From Bacteroidota bacterium (lineage in GTDB: Bacteria; Bacteroidota; Bacteroidia; Chitinophagales; BACL12): a stretch of 32,866 nucleotides of DNA. The translations under genes were made by a program, and so were the position numbers. The stretch spans positions 1 through 32,866 of the forward strand of contig WGOA01000028.1 of NCBI GenBank assembly GCA_016124275.1, given 5' to 3'. Positions 24,875 to 32,451 of this stretch are shown here, one piece after another. The notes beneath the pieces are model-generated. The model was not told the origin of the DNA. It searched no databases and was given only the letters and a program-made list of their open reading frames with translations. Every line of letters begins with the position of its first letter. Positions within the stretch are counted from its first letter, which is position 1.

Positions 24875-25813
24875 TCAGGTTTCGGGCGAAGGGGAAAGCG
24901 GCTCCAGACTGCTGCGTGGTTGGGCACGACTGAGCCAGCGCGCCAAGGCAAATCCGCTGATGATGTGCCAGATTCCCCACCAACCGGCCACCAGGGCCAT
25001 TCCCCCTAAACCGTCAAAGTGGGCAAAGATGAGCACGAGCGCCAAGCCCGCATTCTGAATGCCGGTCTCGATGCTGATGGCCCGAACATCTGCGCTGGGC
25101 AAGCCAAATGCCTTTGACAAGAGAAATCCGCTCAAATAGGCCAGCGCATTGTGCACCAAAACAAGCAGGAACAACACCCCGGCCCAACGCCAAAACAAGC
25201 CGGCATTGGACTGGATGGCAAAGACCAGAAAGGCAAAGAAAATGAGCAACGAAAGCCGGTTGAAAGGCTTGCGCAACCGGGCAGAAGCATCGGGAAATCG
25301 CCCCGCGACCAACAGGCCCAACCCAAGCGGTACCAGCAGCATGACAAACAGCGACCCCACTAATTGCCCGGCATTCATGCCAATGTCCTCGAGCAAGGCG
25401 CTGGTGCCGGGCAGAACGCGCTGCCATAAGGCAAAATTGACCGGCGTTAAAAACAAGGCCAGCACGCTGCCGGCAGCCGTCAGGCTCACCGATAGCGCCG
25501 TATTTCCCCGAGCCATCAAAGTTAAAAAATTGCTCATGTTTCCACCCGGACAACACGCCACCAACAGCATGCCCAATGCCAGCGAAGGCTGGGGCTGCCA
25601 AATCCAGGCCAAGGCTACCGTCAGGGCCGGAAGAAGCAAAAATTGGGCGCTCAGGCCCACAAAAGCAGCCTTGGGCTGGGCCCAAACCCGGCGAAAATCG
25701 GCAGGACTAAGGTGCAAGGCCACGCCAAACATCACCAATGCCAAGCTGAGCGTTAAAAGACTAAGACCATTTTCACAAAACTGCAGCCTGACCTGGTCCA
25801 GCGATTCTTCCAT
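24875..25813 (-). CDS. BASS-family (bile acid:sodium symporter-like) transporter
   Basis: The 312-residue membrane protein has about nine to ten transmembrane helices and the BASS family landmarks: LALVMFGVALHLSPADF, LLVACCPGGNMSNFLTLMARG (the glycine-rich ion-binding crossover) and SIETGIQNAGLALVL (second crossover). These transporters use sodium to import organic anions such as bile acids, pantothenate or 2-oxoacids; the substrate here is unknown. The last 15 residues (about RAQPRSSLEPLSPSPET) are a polar tail whose coding end contains a TTCGGGCGAAGGG element. The upstream region (25814-26084) is shared with the divergent crotonase gene. Confidence 0.9.
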   Translation of the reverse strand: MEESLDQVRLQFCENGLSLLTLSLALVMFGVALHLSPADFRRVWAQPKAAFVGLSAQFLLLPALTVALAWIWQPQPSLALGMLLVACCPGGNMSNFLTLMARGNTALSVSLTAAGSVLALFLTPVNFALWQRVLPGTSALLEDIGMNAGQLVGSLFVMLLVPLGLGLLVAGRFPDASARLRKPFNRLSLLIFFAFLVFAIQSNAGLFWRWAGVLFLLVLVHNALAYLSGFLLSKAFGLPSADVRAISIETGIQNAGLALVLIFAHFDGLGGMALVAGWWGIWHIISGFALARWLSRAQPRSSLEPLSPSPET

Positions 25814-25999
25814 GGGTTTGGGGGAAAGGTTTAGGCTATTGCTTGGGGATATGGGGTTCTTAGAGCTACCCTCGTCTTATTGGTCTGATAGCCAACAAGA
25901 TGCAAATTTTAGGGCAGGGGGTCCAACTTGAGGGGTTTTATGCGAACTTTAGCCAGAATCTTCAGGTTCAGGGAGGACTGGCAGGATTCCATACAGCGC

Positions 26000-26028
26000 G
26001 GTATGATTTTTATAAAAAATTTCATACC
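26000..26028. promoter_or_regulatory. Inverted repeat upstream of the crotonase gene, possible operator
   Basis: GGTATGA at 26000-26006 and TCATACC at 26022-26028 form a perfect 7-base inverted repeat with a 15-base A/T-only spacer (including tttttataaaaaa). It lies 57 bases before the crotonase ATG in the divergent gap with the BASS transporter gene. The geometry fits a dimeric repressor site or a promoter-overlapping operator, but no cognate regulator gene is nearby. Confidence 0.4.
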
Positions 26029-26084
26029 TTACCTGAGGATCATGCTCCTATGGTATCTTTTTTGCATGCATTGACCTCCTCCAC

Positions 26085-27008
26085 ATGAACACGCTATCCA
26101 TTCAAACCAAGTCCGGCCCCAACGGCGACCACGCAATTGTTCAGCTCAACAGGCCTCCGGTTAACGCCATTAACACGGAGATGGTGGATGAACTCCGGGA
26201 CACCATTCGCTTGTTGCAGGAAGACAAATCCATTCGCGGAGTCATTCTGACCGGTAAAGAGCACTTTTTCAGCGCGGGTTTCGACCTTATTGAGCTTTAC
26301 GAATACGACCGCAAACAGATCCGGGATTTCTGGACCGATTTTTTTGTGCTGATGGTGGAAATGGTAGCGTTCCCCAAGCCCATGGTTGCCGCCATTTCAG
26401 GCCACTCTCCTGCCGGCGGCTGCGTGCTTGGTTTCTGCGCGGATTACCGCGTCATGGCCCAGGGCGATTACCGCACGGGTATGAATGAAATTTCCGTAGG
26501 CATCGTGGTACCCGATTCCCTTTTCAAACTCTACTCCTATTGGATTGGAAACCGACGCGCCTATTTGTTCTTAACAGAAGGCCGGCTGTTTAGTCCGGAG
26601 GAAGCATTTCTGTACCAGCTCATTGACGAAATTGCAGAACCGCATGATGTCATGCGCGTGGCAGAAAAAAAGATGAATGCCTATCTGGGTTTTGATGCAG
26701 AGGCATGGCAAAAGAGCAAAATTCACCTGCGCCACGACCTGGTAGCGTCGCTTCGGGTGGATTTTGAAGTGGCCAACAAAGACACCCTGGAACAGTGGTG
26801 GAGCCCAAAGGCGCGGTCTATTCTGGCCACCAAAGTGGCCTACCTCAAGGAGCGCAAGCGCATGGAGCACAAAGCTGCACCGGACCAAGGAGGGTTTGCA
26901 CCCAATCAGAACGGTCACGGCGCGCAGAACGGGCATAGCGCGCAGAACGGGCAGAACGGGCACAGCGCGACCGTCAAAGTGGGCAAGGGCGGGCATCCGG
27001 AAGCGTAA
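26085..27008 (+). CDS. Enoyl-CoA hydratase/isomerase (crotonase) family protein
   Basis: The 307-residue product has the crotonase fold markers: RPPVNAINTEMVDEL, GKEHFFSAGFDLIEL (first oxyanion-hole segment), AAISGHSPAGGCVLGFCADYR (second), and MNEISVGIVVPDSLF, where a Glu in the catalytic region is present. The set resembles 3,2-enoyl-CoA isomerases more than hydratases, but the reaction cannot be settled by eye. After about residue 265 there is a low-complexity tail rich in Asn, Gly and His (NGHGAQNGHSAQNGQNGHS), encoded by repeated CAGAACGG(G) units, that is absent from normal family members. The gene stands alone on the plus strand and converges on the ABC permease gene. Confidence 0.88.
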   Translation: MNTLSIQTKSGPNGDHAIVQLNRPPVNAINTEMVDELRDTIRLLQEDKSIRGVILTGKEHFFSAGFDLIELYEYDRKQIRDFWTDFFVLMVEMVAFPKPMVAAISGHSPAGGCVLGFCADYRVMAQGDYRTGMNEISVGIVVPDSLFKLYSYWIGNRRAYLFLTEGRLFSPEEAFLYQLIDEIAEPHDVMRVAEKKMNAYLGFDAEAWQKSKIHLRHDLVASLRVDFEVANKDTLEQWWSPKARSILATKVAYLKERKRMEHKAAPDQGGFAPNQNGHGAQNGHSAQNGQNGHSATVKVGKGGHPEA

Positions 27009-27024
27009 GGGCAGCGGTGGTGTT

Positions 27025-27153
27025 TGAACGTTTGTTCAGTTTTCTTGCCCCGGATTCCGGCTATTGAACGTTTGTTCAGTTGTCCCGGACTCCTGCCGTT
27101 GAACGTTTGTTCAGTTTGCTTGCCCCGGACTCCTGCCATTGAACGTTTGTTCA
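27025..27153. repeat. Four copies of the inverted repeat TGAAC-GTTT-GTTCA
   Basis: Identical 14-mers TGAACGTTTGTTCA occur at 27025-27038, 27065-27078, 27100-27113 and 27140-27153. Each is a 5-base inverted repeat (TGAAC/GTTCA) around GTTT. Partly conserved spacers (cttgccccggactcctgcc-like) lie between them, giving periods of 40, 35 and 40 bases. They occupy the gap between convergent genes: the crotonase stop at 27008 and the permease stop at 27156. They could be regulator-binding sites, short hairpins at transcript ends, or a minisatellite. Confidence 0.9.
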
Positions 27154-27155
27154 GC

Positions 27156-28412
27156 TCACTTGCGCATGGCCTCAACAGGGTCCATGCGCGACGCCATCCA
27201 CGCGGGAATAATGCCAAAGACCAGCCCGAGGAACGTGGAGACGATGGTGCCGAACAGGATGTTGCCACTGCTCAACACAAATTCAAAATTCATGGTCTTT
27301 TCCAAAATACTGAGAAGCCCCCAGACCATGAGTAGTCCAAGCGCACAACCAATCAGGCAGAGCAGCACAGCTTCGAGCAAAAATTCGATCAGGATAAAGT
27401 GATTTTTAGCCCCGAGCGATTTTTTGATGCCGATCATCGGCGTGCGCTCGCGGACAGAAACGAACATAATATTTGCTATTCCAAAGCCACCAACGAGGAG
27501 CGCAAATCCACCAATAATAAAACCAATTATATTTAATATTCCGAAACTCTGCTTTAACGCATTGGTGGCCACCGTGACTTCATTGATGGAAAAATCATCG
27601 TTTTCCATCGGCTTAAGCCTGCGAACCGAACGCAGCAGCGGTGTTATCTCTTCGATGACAGTTTTGTTGTCCACTCCTTCCGCTGCTTGCACCAGCAAGA
27701 GGTTGTCGGCGAAAGGTCCGTCGGTGTCCGAAAATCGGCGCAGGTATTCAAAGGGCAAAAGAACCACTTCATCGTAGCTGAAGTCCACGAGGCTTTCGCC
27801 TTCTTTTTCAAGCACGCCAATAACGCGAACCTTCTGGCCGAGCACCCAGATTTGCTTGCCCACCGGACTGGTTTTACCGGGGAAGAGCTCTTCGGCTACC
27901 GTAGCCCCGAGCACCACAACCGGCTGGCCTCCCTGCGACTCACCGCTTGAAAACCAGCGCCCCGCAGCAAAAACCAAATTGTAAATGCGGTCAAACTCGT
28001 TGGTCACTGCAGCAACATCTACGTTGCGGACCGTGTGCCGTTCGTATTTAATCAGCCGGCTGTTTCGAAAAGTCTCTATGGCAACAGCATCGGCGGTTTC
28101 GAGGCGCGTGGTTAAAATCCGATACTCCCGGTAGCTCGGACTGGGTCGTTTAATGTACTCCCACCAGGGGTATTCCTCATTGTCGCCCGGGCCCCAAGCC
28201 CATTTCTGCACATACAAGACATTGGATCCGAGACGATCCAGCCCGGATTCGAGGTTGCGTTTCAGGCTGTCCACCGCTGAAAGCACGGCGATGATGCAAA
28301 AAATGCCAATGGTCACTCCCAGTAACGACAGCAGCGAACGAAGGATATTGGACCTAAGTTCTTGAATAACAAGGATAAAACTCTCCTGAAGGACCTTTAA
28401 CAATACCCCCAT
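27156..28412 (-). CDS. ABC transporter permease, MacB/FtsX type
   Basis: The product is about 418 residues from the ATG at 28412. The N-terminus has LRSNILRSLLSLLGVTIGIFCIIAVLSAVDS (first helix region), a periplasmic MacB-type core domain (about 50-270), and three C-terminal helices of the FtsX domain (IIGFIIGGFALLVGGFGIANI, LIEFLLEAVLLCLIGCALGLL, ILFGTIVSTFLGLVFGIIP), ending with the typical ARMDPVEAMRK-like motif (here SRMDPVEAMRK). Such permeases pair with LolD/MacB-type ATPases to move lipoproteins or extrude peptides and drugs. A candidate ATPase lies about 2 kb away on the same strand (30536-31297), with other genes between. The 15 extra upstream residues (start at 28457) are not favoured. 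A -7 element precedes the gene. Confidence 0.9.
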   Translation of the reverse strand: MGVLLKVLQESFILVIQELRSNILRSLLSLLGVTIGIFCIIAVLSAVDSLKRNLESGLDRLGSNVLYVQKWAWGPGDNEEYPWWEYIKRPSPSYREYRILTTRLETADAVAIETFRNSRLIKYERHTVRNVDVAAVTNEFDRIYNLVFAAGRWFSSGESQGGQPVVVLGATVAEELFPGKTSPVGKQIWVLGQKVRVIGVLEKEGESLVDFSYDEVVLLPFEYLRRFSDTDGPFADNLLLVQAAEGVDNKTVIEEITPLLRSVRRLKPMENDDFSINEVTVATNALKQSFGILNIIGFIIGGFALLVGGFGIANIMFVSVRERTPMIGIKKSLGAKNHFILIEFLLEAVLLCLIGCALGLLMVWGLLSILEKTMNFEFVLSSGNILFGTIVSTFLGLVFGIIPAWMASRMDPVEAMRK

Positions 28413-28442
28413 GAACAATAGCAGGGCGTTGCAGTGCCCGAC

Positions 28443-28450
28443 CAAAATTA
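28443..28450 (-). promoter_or_regulatory. -7 promoter element for the ABC permease gene
   Basis: Read on the minus strand this is TAATTTTG, a full match to TAnnTTTG. It lies 30 bases before the ATG at 28412. No clear -33 element is seen. It sits only 15 bases from the plus-strand -7 element of queA, so the two promoters face apart. Confidence 0.5.
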
Positions 28451-28465
28451 TGTCCAAAGATTCGT

Positions 28466-28473
28466 TATTTTTG
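28466..28473 (+). promoter_or_regulatory. -7 promoter element for queA
   Basis: TATTTTTG matches TAnnTTTG in full, 10 to 25 bases before the two possible queA start codons. If transcription starts about 7 bases downstream, near 28480, the leader is almost absent and the ATG at 28499 is favoured over that at 28484. No clear -33 element is present. Confidence 0.5.
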
Positions 28474-28483
28474 CCGTCCGCTT

Positions 28484-29548
28484 ATGGCACCTTCAAGAAT
28501 GAAACTCTCGCAGTTCGTCTATGACCTGCCCGAGAAACTGATCGCCCAGTTCCCCGCTGACCGCCGCGACGAATCCCGCCTGATGGTGGTTCACCGCGAT
28601 ACCGGTAAAATTGAACACCTGGTGTTCAAAGACATCCTCAATTTCTTTGGGGATGGCGATGTCCTGATCGCGAACAACACCAAGGTTTTTCCAGCCCGTT
28701 TGTTCGGGCGAAAAGAGAAAACCGGCGCCCGCATCGAAGTTTTCCTGCTCCGCGAGCTGAATTCGGAGATGTACCTCTGGGACGTGCTTGTTGACCCAGC
28801 CAGAAAAATTCGGGTCGGCAACAAACTCTACTTTGGGGACAATGACGAATTGGTGGCCGAAGTGGTGGATAACACCACCTCGCGCGGTCGTACCATCCGG
28901 TTCCTGCACGACGGTGGTCCGGCCGAATTGCGCGCCATTCTGGAGATGCTCGGCGAAACCCCCCTTCCCAAGTACATCAAGCGCCAGCCTGGCGATGTGG
29001 ACAAACAGCGCTACCAGACGGTGTACGCCCGCGAAGAAGGTGCGGTGGCTGCCCCTACCGCAGGCCTGCACTTCAGCAAAGAGCTGTTGACACGCCTGGA
29101 AATCAAAGGCGTGAGCCTGGCCGAGTTAACGCTCCACGTGGGCCTGGGCACCTTCCGCTCCATTGATGTGGAAGACCTGAGCAAACACAAAATGGATGCG
29201 GAATACTTCCGCATTGACCAGGAAGCCGTTAACAAGGTCAACAAGGCCATTGACGGAAAGCACAACGTCTGTGCCATCGGCACAACGTCCATGCGGGCTG
29301 TGGAATCAGCGGTTTCTGCTACCGGCAAACTCAAAACGGAAGAAGGCTGGACGAACTTGTTCATCCACCCGCCTTACAACTTCCATGTTTGCAATGCGAT
29401 GATCACCAACTTCCACCTGCCCAAGACCAGCCTGCTGATCATGGTCTGCGCTTTCGCGGGCTACGAATTGATGATGGAAGCCTACCAGCAAGCCGTCAAA
29501 GAGAAGTACCGCTTCTACAGCTATGGCGACGCCATGCTCCTGATCTGA
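28484..29548 (+). CDS. queA: tRNA preQ1(34) S-adenosylmethionine ribosyltransferase-isomerase
   Basis: QueA moves the ribose of S-adenosylmethionine to preQ1 in tRNA and forms epoxyqueuosine at the wobble base. The 354-residue product shows [23 protein letters not shown] at the N-terminus, [62 protein letters not shown] and [20 protein letters not shown], all family hallmarks. The ATG at 28499 ([12 protein letters not shown]) is the usual start in homologues; the ATG at 28484 adds five residues. The stop codon lies within a perfect 34-base tandem duplication (29525-29592), so the last codons (GDAMLLI plus stop) are repeated downstream as non-translated DNA. Confidence 0.96.
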   Translation: MAPSRMKLSQFVYDLPEKLIAQFPADRRDESRLMVVHRDTGKIEHLVFKDILNFFGDGDVLIANNTKVFPARLFGRKEKTGARIEVFLLRELNSEMYLWDVLVDPARKIRVGNKLYFGDNDELVAEVVDNTTSRGRTIRFLHDGGPAELRAILEMLGETPLPKYIKRQPGDVDKQRYQTVYAREEGAVAAPTAGLHFSKELLTRLEIKGVSLAELTLHVGLGTFRSIDVEDLSKHKMDAEYFRIDQEAVNKVNKAIDGKHNVCAIGTTSMRAVESAVSATGKLKTEEGWTNLFIHPPYNFHVCNAMITNFHLPKTSLLIMVCAFAGYELMMEAYQQAVKEKYRFYSYGDAMLLI

Positions 29549-29592
29549 CGGGCGAAACGGCGACGCCATGCTCCTGATCTGACGGGCGAAAC
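29525..29592. repeat. Perfect 34-base tandem duplication across the queA stop
   Basis: The 34 bases at 29525-29558 are repeated exactly at 29559-29592. The unit begins GGCGACGCCATG and ends TGACGGGCGAAAC. The first copy carries the last seven codons and stop of queA; the second is untranslated. The absence of any difference suggests a recent event. Confidence 0.95.
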
Positions 29593-29625
29593 CTGGCGGT
29601 ACGCGAAAACTCAGGACTCGTCTAC

Positions 29626-29847
29626 TCAGTACTCGTCTTCGTTGAAGAAGAAGTCATCGTGGGTGGGGTAATCCGGCCAGATGTCTTCAATACCTTCGTA
29701 AAATTCCCCTTCGTCATCCAATTCCTGCAGGTTCTCGATCACCTCGATCGGAGCCCCGGAGCGGATGGAATAATCAATAAGTTCGTCCTTGGTGGAAGGC
29801 CAGGGCGCATCTTCCAGAAAAGAAGCAAGTTCAAGAGTCCAGTACAT
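29626..29847 (-). CDS. DUF2795 domain protein
   Basis: The small acidic protein of 73 residues starts MYWTLELASFLEDAPWP and continues TKDELIDYSIRSGAP, then EVIENLQELDDEGE, with the C-terminus WPDYPTHDDFFFNEDEY. It is the highly conserved short DUF2795 protein of Bacteroidota, whose function is unknown. The length is normal and the start ATG is clear. A near-consensus promoter lies 33-63 bases upstream, suggesting it is transcribed on its own although it follows the cobalamin adenosyltransferase gene on the same strand. It converges on queA. Confidence 0.92.
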   Translation of the reverse strand: MYWTLELASFLEDAPWPSTKDELIDYSIRSGAPIEVIENLQELDDEGEFYEGIEDIWPDYPTHDDFFFNEDEY

Positions 29848-29879
29848 CGTACAAAGCGTTTATAAGCCCGAATTGGGCG

Positions 29880-29910
29880 CAAAAGTACTTGAATATCTAA
29901 TTACACCAAA
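29880..29910 (-). promoter_or_regulatory. Promoter for the DUF2795 gene
   Basis: On the minus strand TTTG (29910-29907) is followed by a 19-base spacer and TACTTTTG (29887-29880). Both elements and the spacing match the Bacteroidota consensus TTTG-N19-TAnnTTTG fully. Transcription would start near 29873, leaving a leader of about 26 bases before the ATG at 29847. Confidence 0.8.
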
Positions 29911-29916
29911 CGCAAC

Positions 29917-29940
29917 GGGGCCTGAAAAGGTTTCAGCCCC
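29917..29940 (-). terminator. GC-rich hairpin between the adenosyltransferase and DUF2795 genes
   Basis: GGGGC(C)TGAAA and TTTCAGCCCC form a 10-base-pair stem with one bulged C and an AGG loop. It lies 33 bases after the adenosyltransferase stop and directly upstream of the DUF2795 -33 element. No T-run follows on the minus strand, so termination is possible but not typical. Confidence 0.4.
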
Positions 29941-29972
29941 AAAATTGGTTGCATAGCGGAGGGATTGTATGT

Positions 29973-30521
29973 TCAACCTCTTGGTTTCCAGGGTATTTCC
30001 TGGACCTTAAGATGAGCCGCGACAGCACGGGCAAGCACAAATAAATAATCGGAGAGCCGGTTGAGGTATGCGCATACCATGGGATCAACCGGCGAATGGC
30101 CACTTAGGTTAACTACAGCGCGCTCAGCCCTGCGGCAGACACATCGCGCAACATGAACCTGGGCCACGGCGGAATGCCCCCCGGGGAGCACAAAGTTGCG
30201 CAAGGGCTCCAGGGTATTTTCCATGGCATCAATGGCCTCTTCCAGGGCGCGAATGTCTTCGTCTCGCAGGTCGGGCAAGGCCATGTTGGAATGGTCGGGA
30301 TCAGCCGCAAGGCTTGCTCCGGCAGTAAAAAGTTGTTCCTGCACCTGCAGCAACAGGGCCCCCTGCCCTTCCGGCAGCGGTCCTGCGCCAAGCATGCCCA
30401 ACCATGAATTGAGCTCGTCAACCGCGCCGTAGGCTTCCACGCGGAGATGGCTCTTGCGCACCCGGGTGCCGCCGATCAGGGACGTTTCGCCCTGATCGCC
30501 TTTTTTTGTATAAATCTTCAT
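29973..30521 (-). CDS. Cob(I)yrinic acid a,c-diamide adenosyltransferase, PduO type
   Basis: The enzyme adenosylates cob(I)alamin with ATP to make the B12 coenzyme. The 182-residue product shows the PduO-type ATP-binding start MKIYTKKGDQGETSLIGGTRVRK, AYGAVDELNSWLGML, FVLPGGHSAVAQVHVARCVCRRAERAVV with the conserved Arg pair, and YLNRLSDYLFVLAR near the C-terminus. Length and motifs are normal. It lies 14 bases after the ABC ATPase gene on the same strand, so the two are probably co-transcribed even though their functions differ. No cobalamin riboswitch is seen nearby. The ORF start ATG at 30521 is firmly fixed by the family N-terminus. Confidence 0.95.
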   Translation of the reverse strand: MKIYTKKGDQGETSLIGGTRVRKSHLRVEAYGAVDELNSWLGMLGAGPLPEGQGALLLQVQEQLFTAGASLAADPDHSNMALPDLRDEDIRALEEAIDAMENTLEPLRNFVLPGGHSAVAQVHVARCVCRRAERAVVNLSGHSPVDPMVCAYLNRLSDYLFVLARAVAAHLKVQEIPWKPRG

Positions 30522-30535
30522 GAGAGAGGTGAGGC

Positions 30536-31297
30536 TTAAGCGCCGGGGGCTGGGCTTTGTGGCTGAGCAGCTTCCGGGCGAAGGGCCGCCGCGCGATTAG
30601 CAAGCGTTGGGGTTGGGTTGGGCTCATCGCGCTCCACCACACCATCGCGCAACCGAATAACCCGGCGGGCGTGAGCAGCGATGTCTTCTTCGTGCGTAAC
30701 CACGATGACGGTATTGCCTTGGTTGTAAATGCGCTCGAAAATGTCCATGATTTCGAGCGAGGTTTTGGTATCCAGGTTTCCGGTGGGTTCGTCAGCCAGG
30801 ATAATGGACGGTGTGTTGACCAGCGCTCTGGCAATGGCCACCCGCTGGCGCTCGCCACCCGATAGCTCGTTGGGCTTATGGCGCATGCGCTTTCCCAGCC
30901 CAACAGCTGTGAGCATTTCCGCTGCCCTTTCGTTCCTGTCGGCTTTGGACTTGCCAGCGTAAATGAGCGGCAGCGCGACATTTTCTACCCCGGTGAGTCT
31001 GGCCAGCAGGTTAAACGTCTGAAACACGAACCCGATCTCCTGGTTGCGGATATCGGCCAGTTCATTTTCAGTCATGGAGCTGACATCGCGCCCATTTAGG
31101 ACATAGGTTCCACTGGAAGGGGTATCCAGACAACCGAGCAGGTTCATCAGCGTGGACTTGCCCGATCCGGAAGGGCCCATCAGCGCAACATATTCGTTCT
31201 TTTCAATATCAATAGATACGCCGTTGAGCGCATTGATTTTTACATTGCCGAGGTTGTAACTCTTGACCAGATCGCGAATGGTAATCAGTGCTGCCAT
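30536..31297 (-). CDS. ABC transporter ATP-binding protein, LolD/MacB type
   Basis: The 253-residue ATPase has Walker [11 protein letters not shown]-loop region [13 protein letters not shown], signature [15 protein letters not shown], Walker [13 protein letters not shown] and switch His in [11 protein letters not shown]. The NLDTKTS and FQTFNLL sequences put it in the LolD/MacB/FtsE clade that pairs with FtsX-type permeases. The permease at 27156-28412 is the obvious candidate partner, but four genes and about 2 kb separate them. A Pro/Ala-rich tail of about 28 residues (from [20 protein letters not shown] onward) follows the domain, and its coding DNA contains a CCGGGCGAAGGGCC element. It heads a two-gene unit with the adenosyltransferase. 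Confidence 0.92.
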   Translation of the reverse strand: MAALITIRDLVKSYNLGNVKINALNGVSIDIEKNEYVALMGPSGSGKSTLMNLLGCLDTPSSGTYVLNGRDVSSMTENELADIRNQEIGFVFQTFNLLARLTGVENVALPLIYAGKSKADRNERAAEMLTAVGLGKRMRHKPNELSGGERQRVAIARALVNTPSIILADEPTGNLDTKTSLEIMDIFERIYNQGNTVIVVTHEEDIAAHARRVIRLRDGVVERDEPNPTPTLANRAAALRPEAAQPQSPAPGA

Positions 31298-31499
31298 AAG
31301 GGGTATGTTCGCTGTCCCGCCCAGTGGCTGAAAGGAACCCGGTAAATTTCCATCTTTTTCAGGACAACCTCGTTCAGGCGAAGGGGGTACGCTGTGTTAA
31401 ACAATGTTATTGGCAACTTGGATGCACTCATCTTCGCACTTGTGTGCGGTCAGTGCGGGGCACGGCTGTTTTGACGCGATTGTTTTCATGCGTTTATTT

Positions 31500-32282
31500 T
31501 CATGCGCTGATCGGGTCGTTCATGGTCGGCGATTTGCTGACCTGGTAGTGCGCCCGAAGCGGGGCTTCAATGATGCCCCGCACTTGATCGCGCAGCGCCC
31601 CTGCGTCTGCCTCACTTAGCCCTTCGACCAAAACCGGGGGATGAACGATGACCCGGGCAAAACCGGGCCGCGCGCCGCGGGCTCCCATGCGCGAAAAGAG
31701 CCGCCAATTGTCAACAAAAGTGATGGGCACGATGGGCACACCCGTGCGAATGGCCATGCGGAATGGCCCATTTTTAAATGGTCGGGTGAGGGGGCCCTGC
31801 GCGTTCATGGTGCCTTCTGGAAAGACGACGAGGCTGTTGCCGTTTTCAAGGGCTTCCTGGCCCTGCAGGAACGCGCGGTAGGCACCGGTGCTGCTCTGCC
31901 GGTCAACAGGGATGTCAACCGTGCGGAAAAAGATGCCAAAAACCGGAACGTCAGCCCATTCTTTTTTAGCCATAAAGCGGTAGTGGCCGAGCCACGTCAG
32001 GGCAAACAGCGGGATGTCAAGATTAGAGGCGTGGTTGGGGCAAAAAACATAAGTTTTTGTATTATCCAGGTGCTCGCGCCCCTGGACACGCCAGGGGATG
32101 CCCATGCCAATAAACACGAGCTGAGCCCAAAATCGCCGCAGACGGTTTGCTGCGCGATAGCCCCTGGGCCTGGCCAGCAACACCGCAAAAGCTGGATACA
32201 ACAGCAAAAAACTGCCAATGAACACCACGTAAAACCACAGGGCATACAGCATGCGAAAGGGTTTGGTCAGGAGGGTAATCAC
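31500..32282 (-). CDS. 1-acyl-sn-glycerol-3-phosphate acyltransferase
   Basis: The 260-residue membrane enzyme of phosphatidic acid synthesis has an N-terminal hydrophobic region (LWFYVVFIGSFLLLYPAFAVLLA), the catalytic NHASNLDIPLF (HX4D), the substrate-binding FPEGTMNAQG, and VPIVPITFVDN. These are the standard PlsC motifs. The start is GTG at 32282 with an N-terminus (MITLLTKPFRMLYALW) like that of Bacteroidota homologues; the frame is open further upstream through the 27-base tandem repeats but without a start codon. The gene is separated from the ABC ATPase gene by about 200 bases with no evident gene. The promoter must lie in or beyond the repeat region. Confidence 0.93.
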   Translation of the reverse strand: MITLLTKPFRMLYALWFYVVFIGSFLLLYPAFAVLLARPRGYRAANRLRRFWAQLVFIGMGIPWRVQGREHLDNTKTYVFCPNHASNLDIPLFALTWLGHYRFMAKKEWADVPVFGIFFRTVDIPVDRQSSTGAYRAFLQGQEALENGNSLVVFPEGTMNAQGPLTRPFKNGPFRMAIRTGVPIVPITFVDNWRLFSRMGARGARPGFARVIVHPPVLVEGLSEADAGALRDQVRGIIEAPLRAHYQVSKSPTMNDPISA

Positions 32283-32314
32283 GGGGTGGCGTTGATGCTT
32301 GCTGAATACTCGTG

Positions 32315-32449
32315 TGCTGGGGTGCTGGCTGCGGGGTGCTATGCTGGGGTGCTGGCTGCAGGGTGCTATGCTGGGGTGCTGGCTGCGGGGTACTATGCTG
32401 GGGTGCTGGCTGCGGGGTACTATGCTGGGGTGCTGGCTGCGGGGTGCAG
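32315..32449. repeat. 27-base tandem repeat, five copies
   Basis: Units of the form TGCTGGGGTGCTGGCTG + CGGGGTGCTA start at 32315, 32342, 32369, 32396 and 32423. Differences are confined to a G/A at position 19 and G/A near position 24; the last copy ends GCAG. The array begins about 32 bases upstream of the plsC start (minus strand). Confidence 0.95.
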
Positions 32450-32451
32450 GG

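Noticed and set aside
25900-26088. A 62-residue plus-strand frame before the crotonase gene
   Set aside because: It runs through the inverted repeat and the probable promoter, overlaps the crotonase start, and shows no family features.
27025-27153. CRISPR array
   Set aside because: Only four 14-base palindromic repeats, and the spacers are similar to one another rather than unique; no cas gene is present.
27024-27335. Plus-strand frame with NVCSV and IERLFS repeats
   Set aside because: It is the translation of the palindrome array and continues antisense into the ABC permease gene.
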